Shown: piece after piece, positions 7,295 to 14,147 of the stretch | Position numbering within the stretch: position 1 is the first letter of the stretch | How the letters are laid out: the number at the start of each line of letters is the position of its first letter | NCBI RefSeq assembly: GCF_001553005.1 | Contig: NZ_KQ959897.1 | Coordinates: forward strand, 1 to 14,775 | Length of the DNA: 14,775 bases | From: Gemelliphila asaccharolytica | GTDB lineage: Bacteria; Bacillota; Bacilli; Staphylococcales; Gemellaceae | Direction of reading: 5' to 3' | Notes under the pieces: generated by a model | Databases searched by the model: none | The model's input: the letters and a program-made list of their open reading frames with translations, nothing else | What the model was told of the DNA's origin: nothing | Position numbers and translations under genes: made by a program

Positions 7295-9196
7295 ATGTCA
7301 ATTACAGCAGAAACAGCAAAAGAGCATATCAATGACAAAGCGGTATTATGTTGCAGAGCAGAAGCAGGTGTTACATTAACAGCATCAAACTTAGAAGATC
7401 CAGCATTATTTGATGATTTAGTAGATTCAGGATTATTAAGCTTCCCAGATGATGCATTAACAATCGGACAAGTATTAGGATCAACATTAACAAAAACTTG
7501 TGACTCATTAGTACCACTTACTCCAGGAGTATTAGACAAAGTACAAAGTGCTGGAGGAGAAGAAAAAGCAGAAGTTAAAGAAGAAGAAGTTAAAGAAGAA
7601 AAAGCAGAAGTAAAAGCTTCACCAGTAGCAAAAACTACATTTACTGGAACAGGAGCTTCTCAAGTGATGAAATTACACATTGAAGAAGGAAAAGGAATAG
7701 ACCTTGAAATACCAGTTGGAGCATTATCTCAAGCAGCAGCAGGAGAAGTAGTAGCAGCACCAGTGGCAGCGGAAGCACCTGTAGCAGCAGGAGAAGCTAC
7801 AAAAGAAGAACATCACGAAGCAAAACTAATGCGTGAATTAGTAACAAAACGTTACAAAATAGATAAAGTAGAATTTGGTGACAAAACTGAAATCAAAGGA
7901 ACTACATTAATTCTTCGTCATGCTGATGAACTTTGTAAAGAAGCAGTAGAAACACAAGAATTGGTAGAAGACATGAAATTAGAAATAATTACACCAGCAG
8001 ATTATGATAAATATTCTGAAACAATCATGGACGTACAACCAATAGCTTGTAAAGAAGAAGGAGATGTAGGACATGGTATAAGCCGTGACCTTCAAGGTGT
8101 AGTAATGGTTCTTACAGGAACAGATGCAAACGGAGTTCAAATAGGTGAATTTGGTTCTTCAGAAGGAGAAATGAGCAAAAACATCATGTGGGGACGTCCA
8201 GGAGCACCCGAAAAAGGAGAAATCTTCATCAAAGGTCAAGTAACAGTAAAAGCTGGATCTAACATGGAAAGACCAGGACCACTTGCAGCTCACAAAGCAT
8301 TTGACCACATCACAGAAGAAATAAGAAAAGCACTTAAAAAAGTAGATGATGACAGTTTAGTAGTAGACACAATCCACTTAAAACAATATCGTCGTCCAGG
8401 AAACAAAAAAGTTCTTATCGTAAAAGAAATCATGGGACAAGGGGCAATGCACGACAACCTAATCTTGCCAGTTGAACCAGTAGGAACTTTAGGAGCAAAA
8501 CCAAACGTAGACCTTGGAAACTTACCAATAATGCTTGCACCAACAGAAGTATTAGATGGAGGTATCCACGCATTAACTTGTATAGGACCTGCATCAAAAG
8601 AATGTTCAAGACACTACTACAGAGAACCATTAGTATTAGCAGCAATGGCAGACGAAGAAATCGACTTAGTAGGTGTGTTATTAGTAGGATCTCCACAAGC
8701 AAACTCAGAAAAATTCTATGTATCTAAACGTTTAGGTATGACAATAGAATCAATGGACATTGACGGAGTAATCGTAACAACAGAAGGATTTGGTAACAAC
8801 CACATCGACTTTGCATCACACATTGAACAAGTTGGACAACGTGGAGTAAGTGTAGTAGGTGTATCATACTGTGCAGTTCAAGGTGCATTAGTAGTTGGTA
8901 ACAAATACATGGATGCAATGGTAGACAACAACAAATCTAAACAAGGTATTGAAAACGAAATATTAGGAAATAATACACTATGTAACGAAGACGCTGTCAG
9001 AGCATTAGCAATGCTTAAAACAAAAATGGGTGGCGGAACAATCAAAAAAGCCGAAAGAAAATGGAACAATAACGTTAAATTAAACAACATAGACGTTATA
9101 GAAAAAACTACAGGACAAAAAGTAGAATTACTTGACAACGAACAAGTATTACCAAAATCTAAAAAACGTTTAGAAATATACGAAAAAGAAGAATAA
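7295..9196 (+). CDS. prdA: D-proline reductase proprotein PrdA (pyruvoyl enzyme precursor)
   Basis: A 633-residue precursor of the two pyruvoyl-containing subunits of D-proline reductase, which opens D-proline to 5-aminovalerate. Known PrdA is self-cleaved before an internal Cys that becomes the pyruvoyl group. Here the matching site is IHALTC-IGP with Cys429, giving chains of 428 and 205 residues, close to the known 45 and 23 kDa subunits. Layout: N-terminal domain 1-85; charged Glu/Lys linker 88-107 (KAEVKEEEVKEE); short domain; Ala-rich linker 146-168; then the catalytic core shared with PrdD (EFGSSEGEM) and PrdE. AGGAGG lies upstream of ATG 7295, 17 nt after prdC. CGT, AAC and TTC codons are used more than in the mva genes, as expected for a highly expressed gene. 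Confidence 0.96.
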   Translation: MSITAETAKEHINDKAVLCCRAEAGVTLTASNLEDPALFDDLVDSGLLSFPDDALTIGQVLGSTLTKTCDSLVPLTPGVLDKVQSAGGEEKAEVKEEEVKEEKAEVKASPVAKTTFTGTGASQVMKLHIEEGKGIDLEIPVGALSQAAAGEVVAAPVAAEAPVAAGEATKEEHHEAKLMRELVTKRYKIDKVEFGDKTEIKGTTLILRHADELCKEAVETQELVEDMKLEIITPADYDKYSETIMDVQPIACKEEGDVGHGISRDLQGVVMVLTGTDANGVQIGEFGSSEGEMSKNIMWGRPGAPEKGEIFIKGQVTVKAGSNMERPGPLAAHKAFDHITEEIRKALKKVDDDSLVVDTIHLKQYRRPGNKKVLIVKEIMGQGAMHDNLILPVEPVGTLGAKPNVDLGNLPIMLAPTEVLDGGIHALTCIGPASKECSRHYYREPLVLAAMADEEIDLVGVLLVGSPQANSEKFYVSKRLGMTIESMDIDGVIVTTEGFGNNHIDFASHIEQVGQRGVSVVGVSYCAVQGALVVGNKYMDAMVDNNKSKQGIENEILGNNTLCNEDAVRALAMLKTKMGGGTIKKAERKWNNNVKLNNIDVIEKTTGQKVELLDNEQVLPKSKKRLEIYEKEE

Positions 9197-9199
9197 AAT

Positions 9200-9493
9200 A
9201 TGTTTGATAAATTAAAATATGCATCAACAGAAAGAGTTTGGGAAGGTATCATAGTAGAACACACAGACGCAAGTGTAACTATAGACATAAAAGGAAGACT
9301 AGGTCAATTAAAAATACCACTAAGAATGCTTATATCACAGGGAGAGGTAAAAGTAGGACAAGAAGTAGCATTTTTAATGAGCTACCCAGAAGTGCTTGAT
9401 GCTGAACCAAATGCAGATTATGCAAAAGCAATTTCAGAAACAAAAAAATTGCAAGAAAAAATAAAAAAAGAACAAACAGAAAAAAATAAGTAA
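9200..9493 (+). CDS. Small prd-operon protein of unknown function (CBO2463/CBO2479-like)
   Basis: A 97-residue protein starting three bases after the prdA stop, without a strong binding site of its own, so probably translationally coupled to prdA. It begins MFDKLKYASTERVWEGIIVEH, continues with an alternating hydrophobic pattern (VTIDIKGRLGQLKIPLRMLI) that suggests a small beta-barrel, and ends in a Lys/Glu-rich tail (KLQEKIKKEQTEKNK). Small genes at this place between prdA and prdB are known in other prd operons, where from memory they carry a domain named after CBO2463/CBO2479; I could not check this. Cytosolic; no Cys, so a direct redox role is unlikely. It may be an assembly or maturation factor, which is inference only. 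Confidence 0.75.
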   Translation: MFDKLKYASTERVWEGIIVEHTDASVTIDIKGRLGQLKIPLRMLISQGEVKVGQEVAFLMSYPEVLDAEPNADYAKAISETKKLQEKIKKEQTEKNK

Positions 9494-9506
9494 AGGAGAA
9501 ACTAAA

Positions 9507-10232
9507 ATGTCATTAACGGTATTTGAAGGTTTACAATCAGAAATTTATGTACCTATCACACCAAAACCAGTGTGGGCACCAGTAACTAAACCATTAAAAG
9601 AAATGAAAATAGCCATAGCTAGTGCAGCCGGTATTCACTTAAAAAAAGATAAAAGATTTAATCTAGCAGGAGATACAAGTTTCAGAGCAATTCCATCTGA
9701 CGCAAAAGTAGAAGATTTAATGGTATCACACGGTGGATACGATAATGCAGATGCTAACAAAGATATTAACTGTATGTTCCCAATCGAAAGATTAAGAGAA
9801 TTAGCAGCAGAAGGATTTATCGGTGGAGTAGCACCAACACATTACGGATTCATGGGTGGTGGAGGAAACCAAGAAGTCTTCACTAACGAAACAGGACCAG
9901 AAATAGCTAAAAAATTAAATGAAGAGGGAGCAGACGGTGTCGTTATGACAGCTGGTTGAGGTACTTGTCATAGAACTGCCGTGATCGTGCAGAGAGCAAT
10001 AGAAGCAAGTGGAATCCCTACAATCTTAATAGCAGCACTACCTCCAGTAGTACGTCAAAATGGTACTCCACGTGCCGTAGCACCACTAGTACCAATGGGA
10101 GCTAACGCAGGTGAACCAAACAACGTTGAACAACAAACAGCTATCTTAAAAGATACATTAACACAACTTGTAGAAATACCAAGTGCAGGTAAAATAGTAC
10201 CATTAGCACACGAATACATTGCACACGTATAA
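9507..10232 (+). CDS. prdB: D-proline reductase selenoprotein subunit PrdB (UGA at 9957 read as Sec)
   Basis: Selenocysteine subunit (about 26 kDa) of D-proline reductase, related to glycine reductase protein B. The frame starts at ATG 9507 after AAGGAG and reaches UGA at 9957-9959 (VVMTAG-UGA). It continues in the same frame as GTCHRTAVIVQRAIEASGIP... to the stop at 10230-10232. Read through, it gives 241 residues with Sec151, matching the known PrdB length (about 240) and the known active-site Sec position near 152. A hairpin with a bulged U follows the UGA. Other family segments are HGGYDNADANKDINCMFPIERL and PTHYGFMGGGGNQE. Without Sec decoding the gene would be split in two and the reductase inactive. 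Confidence 0.95.
9957..9992 (+). promoter_or_regulatory. prdB: UGA Sec codon and candidate SECIS element in prdB
   Basis: CTGCCG (9976-9981) pairs with CG-(U)-GCAG (9986-9992), leaving a UGAU loop (9982-9985) and a single bulged U at 9988. The apex lies about 25 nt after the UGA. A short stem with a bulged U is a classic feature of bacterial SelB-recognised hairpins. The distance matches that of the prdC element although the sequences differ. Confidence 0.75.
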
Positions 10233-10236
10233 TAAA

Positions 10237-10259
10237 AGGAGGGGACTTATCCCCCTCCT
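10237..10259 (+). promoter_or_regulatory. GC-rich hairpin just after prdB
   Basis: AGGAGGGG (10237-10244) pairs with CCCCTCCT (10252-10259) around a 7-nt loop, four bases after the prdB stop. It lacks a T-tract, so it is a weak terminator at best. It may protect the 3' end of prdCAB mRNA or reduce read-through into prdDEF. The left arm is itself a Shine-Dalgarno-like AGGAGG, hidden by the pairing. Confidence 0.6.
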
Positions 10260-10271
10260 ATAGATTAAGTT

Positions 10272-10334
10272 TATATTTACAGGCTATGTAGATATAAACA
10301 GTGTCAATCTACATAGTGAGGTATTGTAAATATA
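10272..10334 (+). promoter_or_regulatory. Large two-step inverted repeat between prdB and prdD
   Basis: The outer arms are TATATTTACA (10272-10281) and TGTAAATATA (10325-10334). The inner arms are CTATGTAGAT (10284-10293) and ATCTACATAG (10307-10316). All 20 pairs are perfect, with an asymmetric internal loop (2 and 8 nt) and a 13-nt apical loop. The structure ends 17 nt before the prdD start and has no U-tract. It is likely an mRNA processing, stability or attenuation element that sets PrdD/E/F levels apart from PrdA/B. Confidence 0.65.
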
Positions 10335-10351
10335 GAAAGTAGGGTTTTAAT

Positions 10352-11089
10352 ATGCAAAGCGATAAATTACAAATAAAAGTTTTTCATATACAGGACTTAG
10401 AGATAGGTAATAAATTTAAAGTAGAAGGAAACAAACTACTAATAAAAAAAGAAATAGAATATGATAAGAATGTATTTGAAAAAGTAGAAGTAAAAATCAT
10501 TAAACCCTTAGAGCATAATATATATGTAAACACAATAATGGATGTTATACCAATATCCACAAAAGCATTAGGAAGAGTAGGAGAAGGAATTACACATACA
10601 TTAACAGGTGTTAGAGTGCTTTTAACAGGGGCGAATACCAAAGGAGAGCAAATGCACGAATTTGGGTCTTCTGAAGGTATTTTAAAAGAACAATTAAAAT
10701 TAAATAAAGCAGGTACACCGAATGACAGGGATTTTCTTGTCCATATAGATGTAATCATAAAACCTGAGATAAGTTTTGACAGACAACTAGCATTTTCAAT
10801 ATTTGAATTAGCAGACGTGTACATTCAAAATATAAGAGAAAAAATGAAAATGCTAAATGGTAGAGATGCAGACGAAGTGCATGACTACTACAATAAAAAA
10901 AATCCAGGCAAACCAAAAGTAGCATTGGTAAAAGAAGTTGCGGGACAAGGAATGATGTATGACAACTTACTTTTCCCTACAGAACCTAGTGGTGTGGAAA
11001 AAGGTATTTCAATCATAGATATGCAAAACATGCCAGTTCTATTAACACCAAACGAGTATCGTGATGGTGCAATAAGAGCAATGGTATAG
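10352..11089 (+). CDS. prdD: PrdD, paralogue of the large-chain region of PrdA
   Basis: A 245-residue protein aligned by eye with PrdA residues ~188-428: IGNKFKVEGNKLLIKKE matches the PrdA segment FGDKTEIKGTTLILR, then NTIMDVIPI/ETIMDVQPI, EFGSSEG/EFGSSEG, VALVKEVAGQGMMYDNLLFPTEP/VLIVKEIMGQGAMHDNLILPVEP. It lacks the N-terminal domain and both linkers of PrdA. Its last residues (DGAIRAMV) align with DGGIHALT of PrdA, so it ends exactly one residue before the pyruvoyl-forming Cys. The binding site is weak (AGTAGGG), after the hairpin region. Role is unknown; a structural partner of PrdE or an assembly factor for the reductase is likely. Length agrees with known PrdD (about 245-250). Confidence 0.93.
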   Translation: MQSDKLQIKVFHIQDLEIGNKFKVEGNKLLIKKEIEYDKNVFEKVEVKIIKPLEHNIYVNTIMDVIPISTKALGRVGEGITHTLTGVRVLLTGANTKGEQMHEFGSSEGILKEQLKLNKAGTPNDRDFLVHIDVIIKPEISFDRQLAFSIFELADVYIQNIREKMKMLNGRDADEVHDYYNKKNPGKPKVALVKEVAGQGMMYDNLLFPTEPSGVEKGISIIDMQNMPVLLTPNEYRDGAIRAMV

Positions 11090-11101
11090 GGGGTGTAAAA
11101 A

Positions 11102-11572
11102 ATGGGAATAGGACCATCAACAAAAGAAACATCACTTCACCATTTTAGAGATCCACTCCTAGATGTTCTTGCAACAGATCCAGAAATAGATTTTCAAGGT
11201 GTCATAGTGGTGGGAACCCCCCAAGACAATAGACTAAAAAATCTAGTAGGATTTAGAACAGCTGTTTGGTTAAACGCTATGAGAACAGACGGAGCAATAA
11301 TCTCAGCAGATGGCTGGGGTAATAGTGATGTTGACTATGTCAATACAATGTTTGAAATAGGTGAAAGAGGTATATCGATAGTTGGGCTTAAATTTATGGG
11401 TAAACATAAATTTGTAGTAGAAAATGAATATACCAAATATGTATTAGATTTTAATAAATCAAAAGAAGGAATAGAAACGGAAATTGTTGGAGAAAATAAC
11501 ATCGACACAGTGGACGCAAGAAAGGCCTTGGGATTATTAAAATTAAAAATGAGAAAAGACAAAAAATTTTAA
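11102..11572 (+). CDS. prdE: PrdE, paralogue of the small-chain region of PrdA
   Basis: A 156-residue protein aligned with PrdA from residue 428: MGIGPSTKETSLHHFRDPLL against TCIGPASKECSRHYYREPLV, then GVIVVGTPQ/GVLLVGSPQ, DGAIISADGWGNSDVDY/DGVIVTTEGFGNNHIDF, GERGISIVG/GQRGVSVVG and NKSKEGIETEIVG/NKSKQGIENEILG. The initiator Met sits at the position of Thr428 and Gly2 at that of the pyruvoyl Cys429, so PrdE itself cannot form the cofactor. It lies in the same reading frame as prdD, 12 nt after its stop, behind a G-rich binding site (GGGGGTG). Probably forms a complex with PrdD; exact function unknown. Confidence 0.93.
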   Translation: MGIGPSTKETSLHHFRDPLLDVLATDPEIDFQGVIVVGTPQDNRLKNLVGFRTAVWLNAMRTDGAIISADGWGNSDVDYVNTMFEIGERGISIVGLKFMGKHKFVVENEYTKYVLDFNKSKEGIETEIVGENNIDTVDARKALGLLKLKMRKDKKF

Positions 11573-11590
11573 AATAAGGAGAGCTTTAAA

Positions 11591-12607
11591 ATGAAATTTG
11601 AAAAAACATTAACTGTAATAGACACACATACAGCTGGAGAAGCAGCAAGATTAGTAACAGCTGGAATACCTAAGATACCAGGGAAAGACATGGTAGAAAA
11701 AAAACAATATCTTGAAAAACACATGGACCACATTAGAAAATCATTAATGTTTGAACCACGTGGACACCAAGATATGTTCGGTGCATTCATAGTAACACCA
11801 ACTAAAGAAGAAGCAGACTTTGGTATCATATTCATGGATACAGGTGGCTACTTAAACATGTGTGGACACAACACAATAGCAGCAGTAACAATGGCAGTTG
11901 AAACTGGAATGGTAGCAGTAGAAAAAGGAGCAAAAGAAAAAGAAGTAGTAGTAGAAACTCCAGCTGGATTAGTATATGCTACAGCAAAACTAAAAGATGA
12001 CTTAAAAGTAAAAGAAGTATCATTTAGAAACGTAGAATCATTCCTATACAAAGAAGATGTAGAATTAGACGTTGAAGGCGTTGGAAAAATTAAATTTGAC
12101 ATATCATTTGGAGGAAGCTTCTTTGCAATCTTACCAGCAGAACAATTAGGACTTACAGTATGTCCAAAAAATGCTAGCGAACTAAAAGAAAAAGCTCTTA
12201 AAATACGTGATGCAGTAAATGCACAAGTAGAAATTCAACATCCAACCTTAAAACACATAAAAACAGTTGATCTAGTAGAAATTTATGATAAACCAACAAA
12301 TCCAGAAGCAACATTCAAAAATGTTGTAGTATTTGGAGATGGAAACATAGACCGTTCACCATGTGGAACAGGAACATCAGCAAAACTAGCAACACTTTAT
12401 AAAAAAGGTGAATTAAAAGTAGGAGAACCTTTTGTATACGAAAGTATTCTAGGAACACTATTCAAAGGAAGAATAGTAGAAGAAAGAGATTTAGCAGGAT
12501 ACAAAGCAATAATACCAGAAGTAACAGGATCTGGATATATTCTTGGATTTACACAATATGTATACGATCCAGATGATCCACTAACATATGGTTTCCTACT
12601 AGGATAA
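11591..12607 (+). CDS. prdF: Proline racemase PrdF
   Basis: A 338-residue cofactor-independent racemase converting L-proline to D-proline, the true substrate of the reductase. Both catalytic cysteines are present: Cys91 in GGYLNMCGHNTIA and Cys258 in DRSPCGTGTSAK, the two-base mechanism of the family. The N-terminal VIDTHTAGEAARLV is a further signature. Length is normal (about 335). AAGGAG precedes ATG 11591, 18 nt after prdE, so it is part of the operon. 4-hydroxyproline epimerases share this fold, but the neighbours make proline racemase the clear choice. Confidence 0.96.
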   Translation: MKFEKTLTVIDTHTAGEAARLVTAGIPKIPGKDMVEKKQYLEKHMDHIRKSLMFEPRGHQDMFGAFIVTPTKEEADFGIIFMDTGGYLNMCGHNTIAAVTMAVETGMVAVEKGAKEKEVVVETPAGLVYATAKLKDDLKVKEVSFRNVESFLYKEDVELDVEGVGKIKFDISFGGSFFAILPAEQLGLTVCPKNASELKEKALKIRDAVNAQVEIQHPTLKHIKTVDLVEIYDKPTNPEATFKNVVVFGDGNIDRSPCGTGTSAKLATLYKKGELKVGEPFVYESILGTLFKGRIVEERDLAGYKAIIPEVTGSGYILGFTQYVYDPDDPLTYGFLLG

Positions 12608-12625
12608 AATAAACAAGTACTTAAA

Positions 12626-12679
12626 AGCTATTAATGATTAGTATAAAAAAACGAAAGTTAAAGCTAATCATTAATAGCT
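12626..12679 (+). promoter_or_regulatory. Perfect 16-bp hairpin after prdF
   Basis: AGCTATTAATGATTAG (12626-12641) pairs perfectly with CTAATCATTAATAGCT (12664-12679) across a 22-nt loop. It is followed by ATTT and an A-run rather than a U-tract, so it is not a classic terminator on the plus strand. It may be a partial terminator, a processing site or an mRNA 3' stabiliser separating prdF from the membrane-protein gene. Confidence 0.65.
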
Positions 12680-12701
12680 ATTTAAAAAAAAACATATTTT
12701 T

Positions 12702-12729
12702 TTTGCAAAAAAACAGGAATAATTATAAA
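12702..12729 (+). promoter_or_regulatory. Candidate promoter for the TauE-like gene
   Basis: TTTGCA (12702-12707) and TATAAA (12724-12729) are separated by 16 nt, 57 nt before the start codon. It would let the gene be transcribed independently of prd. Weak evidence in A-rich DNA. Confidence 0.35.
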
Positions 12730-12753
12730 AAAAAACAAAAAAAAATAAAAAAA

Positions 12754-12768
12754 TGTAGTAAAACTACA
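12754..12768 (+). promoter_or_regulatory. Short dyad TGTAGT-AAA-ACTACA before the TauE-like gene
   Basis: A perfect 6-bp dyad with a 3-nt centre lies just upstream of the AGGAGG site. The left half TGTAGT also opens the prdC leader dyad at 5915. It could be an operator or a small leader hairpin. Confidence 0.3.
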
Positions 12769-12785
12769 AAAAAGGAGGAAAGAAA

Positions 12786-13679
12786 ATGAACTTATTATTA
12801 ACATTGCAAATATTAATTGTATTAGCAGGTATATACTTCCTTATTATGTGGGTAATAGATTTAGTAAAAAACAAAGACAATCTAGGAGATGATAGCCCAG
12901 TAAAAGGATTTATTATAGGTTTTATAACAGACGTACTTGACACAATAGGTATAGGGTCATTTGCACCAACAACTATGCTTTTCCAAGTAACAAAATTCCT
13001 AAAAGCAGGGGATAAACAACTTCCTGGTACACTTAATGTGGCACATACAATACCAGTTATAACAGAAGCGTTATTATTCTTAGTAGCAGTAAAAGTGGAA
13101 CCAGTAACATTATTCTCACTAGTTATAGCAGCAGTAGTAGGAGCTATGATAGGAGCTAGAGTAATAAATAAATTCTCTGAGAAAAAAATCCAAATCATGA
13201 TGGGATATGCCCTAATAATAACAGCAATCTTAATGGCAGCAAAACAATTAGGATGGATAGACTTATTAGGTAAAGGAAACACAGCTATAGGACTTACAGG
13301 AATAGCATTAATAGTAGCCATAGTAATCAACTTCTTCTTAGGAGCATTAATGATGGCAGGAATAGGGCTATATGCACCATGTATGGCTATGGTATTCATC
13401 TTAGGATTAAACCCACTTGTAGCATTCCCAATTATGATGGCATCATGTGCAGGACTTATGGCAATGGGATCACCAGCATTCATTAAAGAAGGAAACTACA
13501 GTAGAAGAGGTTCAATCGCAGTAATGATTGGTGGTGTAATAGGGGTATTTGTAGCAGTTAAATTTGTAACAAATGTTGACATCACAATACTTACATGGAT
13601 AATCATAGTAGTAGTTCTTTACACAGCAGTAACAATGCTAATAAAAGGACACAAAAAAGCAGAAAAAAAAGCAGCATAA
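12786..13679 (+). CDS. TauE/SafE-family membrane protein, possible transporter
   Basis: A 297-residue, strongly hydrophobic protein with about eight predicted membrane helices, starting with LLLTLQILIVLAGIYFLIMWV and ending in a Lys-rich cytoplasmic tail (KGHKKAEKKAA). The loop GFITDVLDTIGIGSFAPTT and its second-half counterpart FFLGALMMAGIGLYAPCMA show the internal duplication typical of the TauE/SafE (sulfite exporter-like) family. AGGAGG precedes ATG 12786. It lies 178 nt after prdF with no classic terminator between, so read-through from the prd operon is plausible. The family name reflects sulfite/sulfoacetate export, but most members have unknown substrates. Location suggests proline, 5-aminovalerate or a sulfur/selenium compound; this is inference. 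Confidence 0.85.
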   Translation: MNLLLTLQILIVLAGIYFLIMWVIDLVKNKDNLGDDSPVKGFIIGFITDVLDTIGIGSFAPTTMLFQVTKFLKAGDKQLPGTLNVAHTIPVITEALLFLVAVKVEPVTLFSLVIAAVVGAMIGARVINKFSEKKIQIMMGYALIITAILMAAKQLGWIDLLGKGNTAIGLTGIALIVAIVINFFLGALMMAGIGLYAPCMAMVFILGLNPLVAFPIMMASCAGLMAMGSPAFIKEGNYSRRGSIAVMIGGVIGVFVAVKFVTNVDITILTWIIIVVVLYTAVTMLIKGHKKAEKKAA

Positions 13680-13697
13680 AATAAAATAGTATCTAGT

Positions 13698-13726
13698 ACA
13701 CAGGAGAAAACTCCTGTGTTTTTTTT
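13698..13726 (+). terminator. Terminator after the TauE-like gene
   Basis: ACACAGGAG (13698-13706) pairs perfectly with CTCCTGTGT (13711-13719) around AAAA, followed by a run of eight T residues. A textbook rho-independent terminator and the clear end of the prd-tauE transcription unit. Confidence 0.92.
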
Positions 13727-13739
13727 ATTAAAATAAAAA

Positions 13740-13811
13740 GGTTGCACAATGTTATTGTTGATAAACAATATAAAAAGTAAACCAGCTTTAAAATCAAAAA
13801 AAATAAAAAAA
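13740..13811 (+). repeat. Unnamed intergenic repeat, copy B
   Basis: GGTTGCACAATGTTATTG, then TTGATAA, AACCAGCT and AAAATCAAAAAAAA in the same order as the minus-strand copy at 1681-1753. It starts 14 nt after the T-tract of the preceding terminator. Several substitutions are transitions. No coding frame is kept. Confidence 0.65.
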
Positions 13812-14110
13812 GAAAAATCTATTTTTTAAAAAATTTTTACTCTTATTCTATTGACAAAGAAGCAATAAAAACAATGTAAAAATAATAAAGCACAAAAAAG
13901 AACCTTTAAATTTAACAATATTATAAAAATATTATTTAAGACAAAGGACGTTTAACGCAGAAATTTTCAAAAAACACTAAAATAATAGAGTAAAAAAGAG
14001 TAAAAAGAGCTAAAAATCTAGGAAAAAATAGGTTATAAGAATAAGAAATTCTAGCAAAAAGGATAAGAGATAATTTTACTTGAAAGATTACTAAAAAAAT
14101 TTTAAAAAAA
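13812..14110. other. AT-rich gap without a supportable gene
   Basis: About 300 nt of A-rich DNA between copy B of the intergenic repeat and the terminator of the peptidase gene. No open frame with a binding site and no tRNA or known RNA fold was found. A TTGACA at 13851-13856 is followed 18 nt later by TGTAAA, a possible promoter for a short untranslated transcript, but there is no plus-strand terminator to define one. Confidence 0.5.
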
Positions 14111-14134
14111 GTCAACCTTTTAATTAAGGTTGAC
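14111..14134 (-). terminator. Terminator of the wall-binding peptidase gene
   Basis: GTCAACCTT pairs perfectly with AAGGTTGAC around TTAATT. On the minus strand it lies 13 nt after the stop at 14148 and is followed by TTTTTTT, AAAA and more T residues. Confidence 0.88.
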
Positions 14135-14147
14135 AGAAAGTTGTTTT

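Noticed and set aside
9981..10232. Separate small gene starting with GTG after the prdB UGA
   Set aside because: It is the in-frame C-terminal third of PrdB after Sec151. No independent binding site is present and the joined length fits the family.
12764..13483. 239-codon open frame on the minus strand opposite the TauE-like gene
   Set aside because: It mirrors a hydrophobic gene with strong signals on the plus strand, which often leaves the complementary frame open. It has no binding site and no family resemblance.
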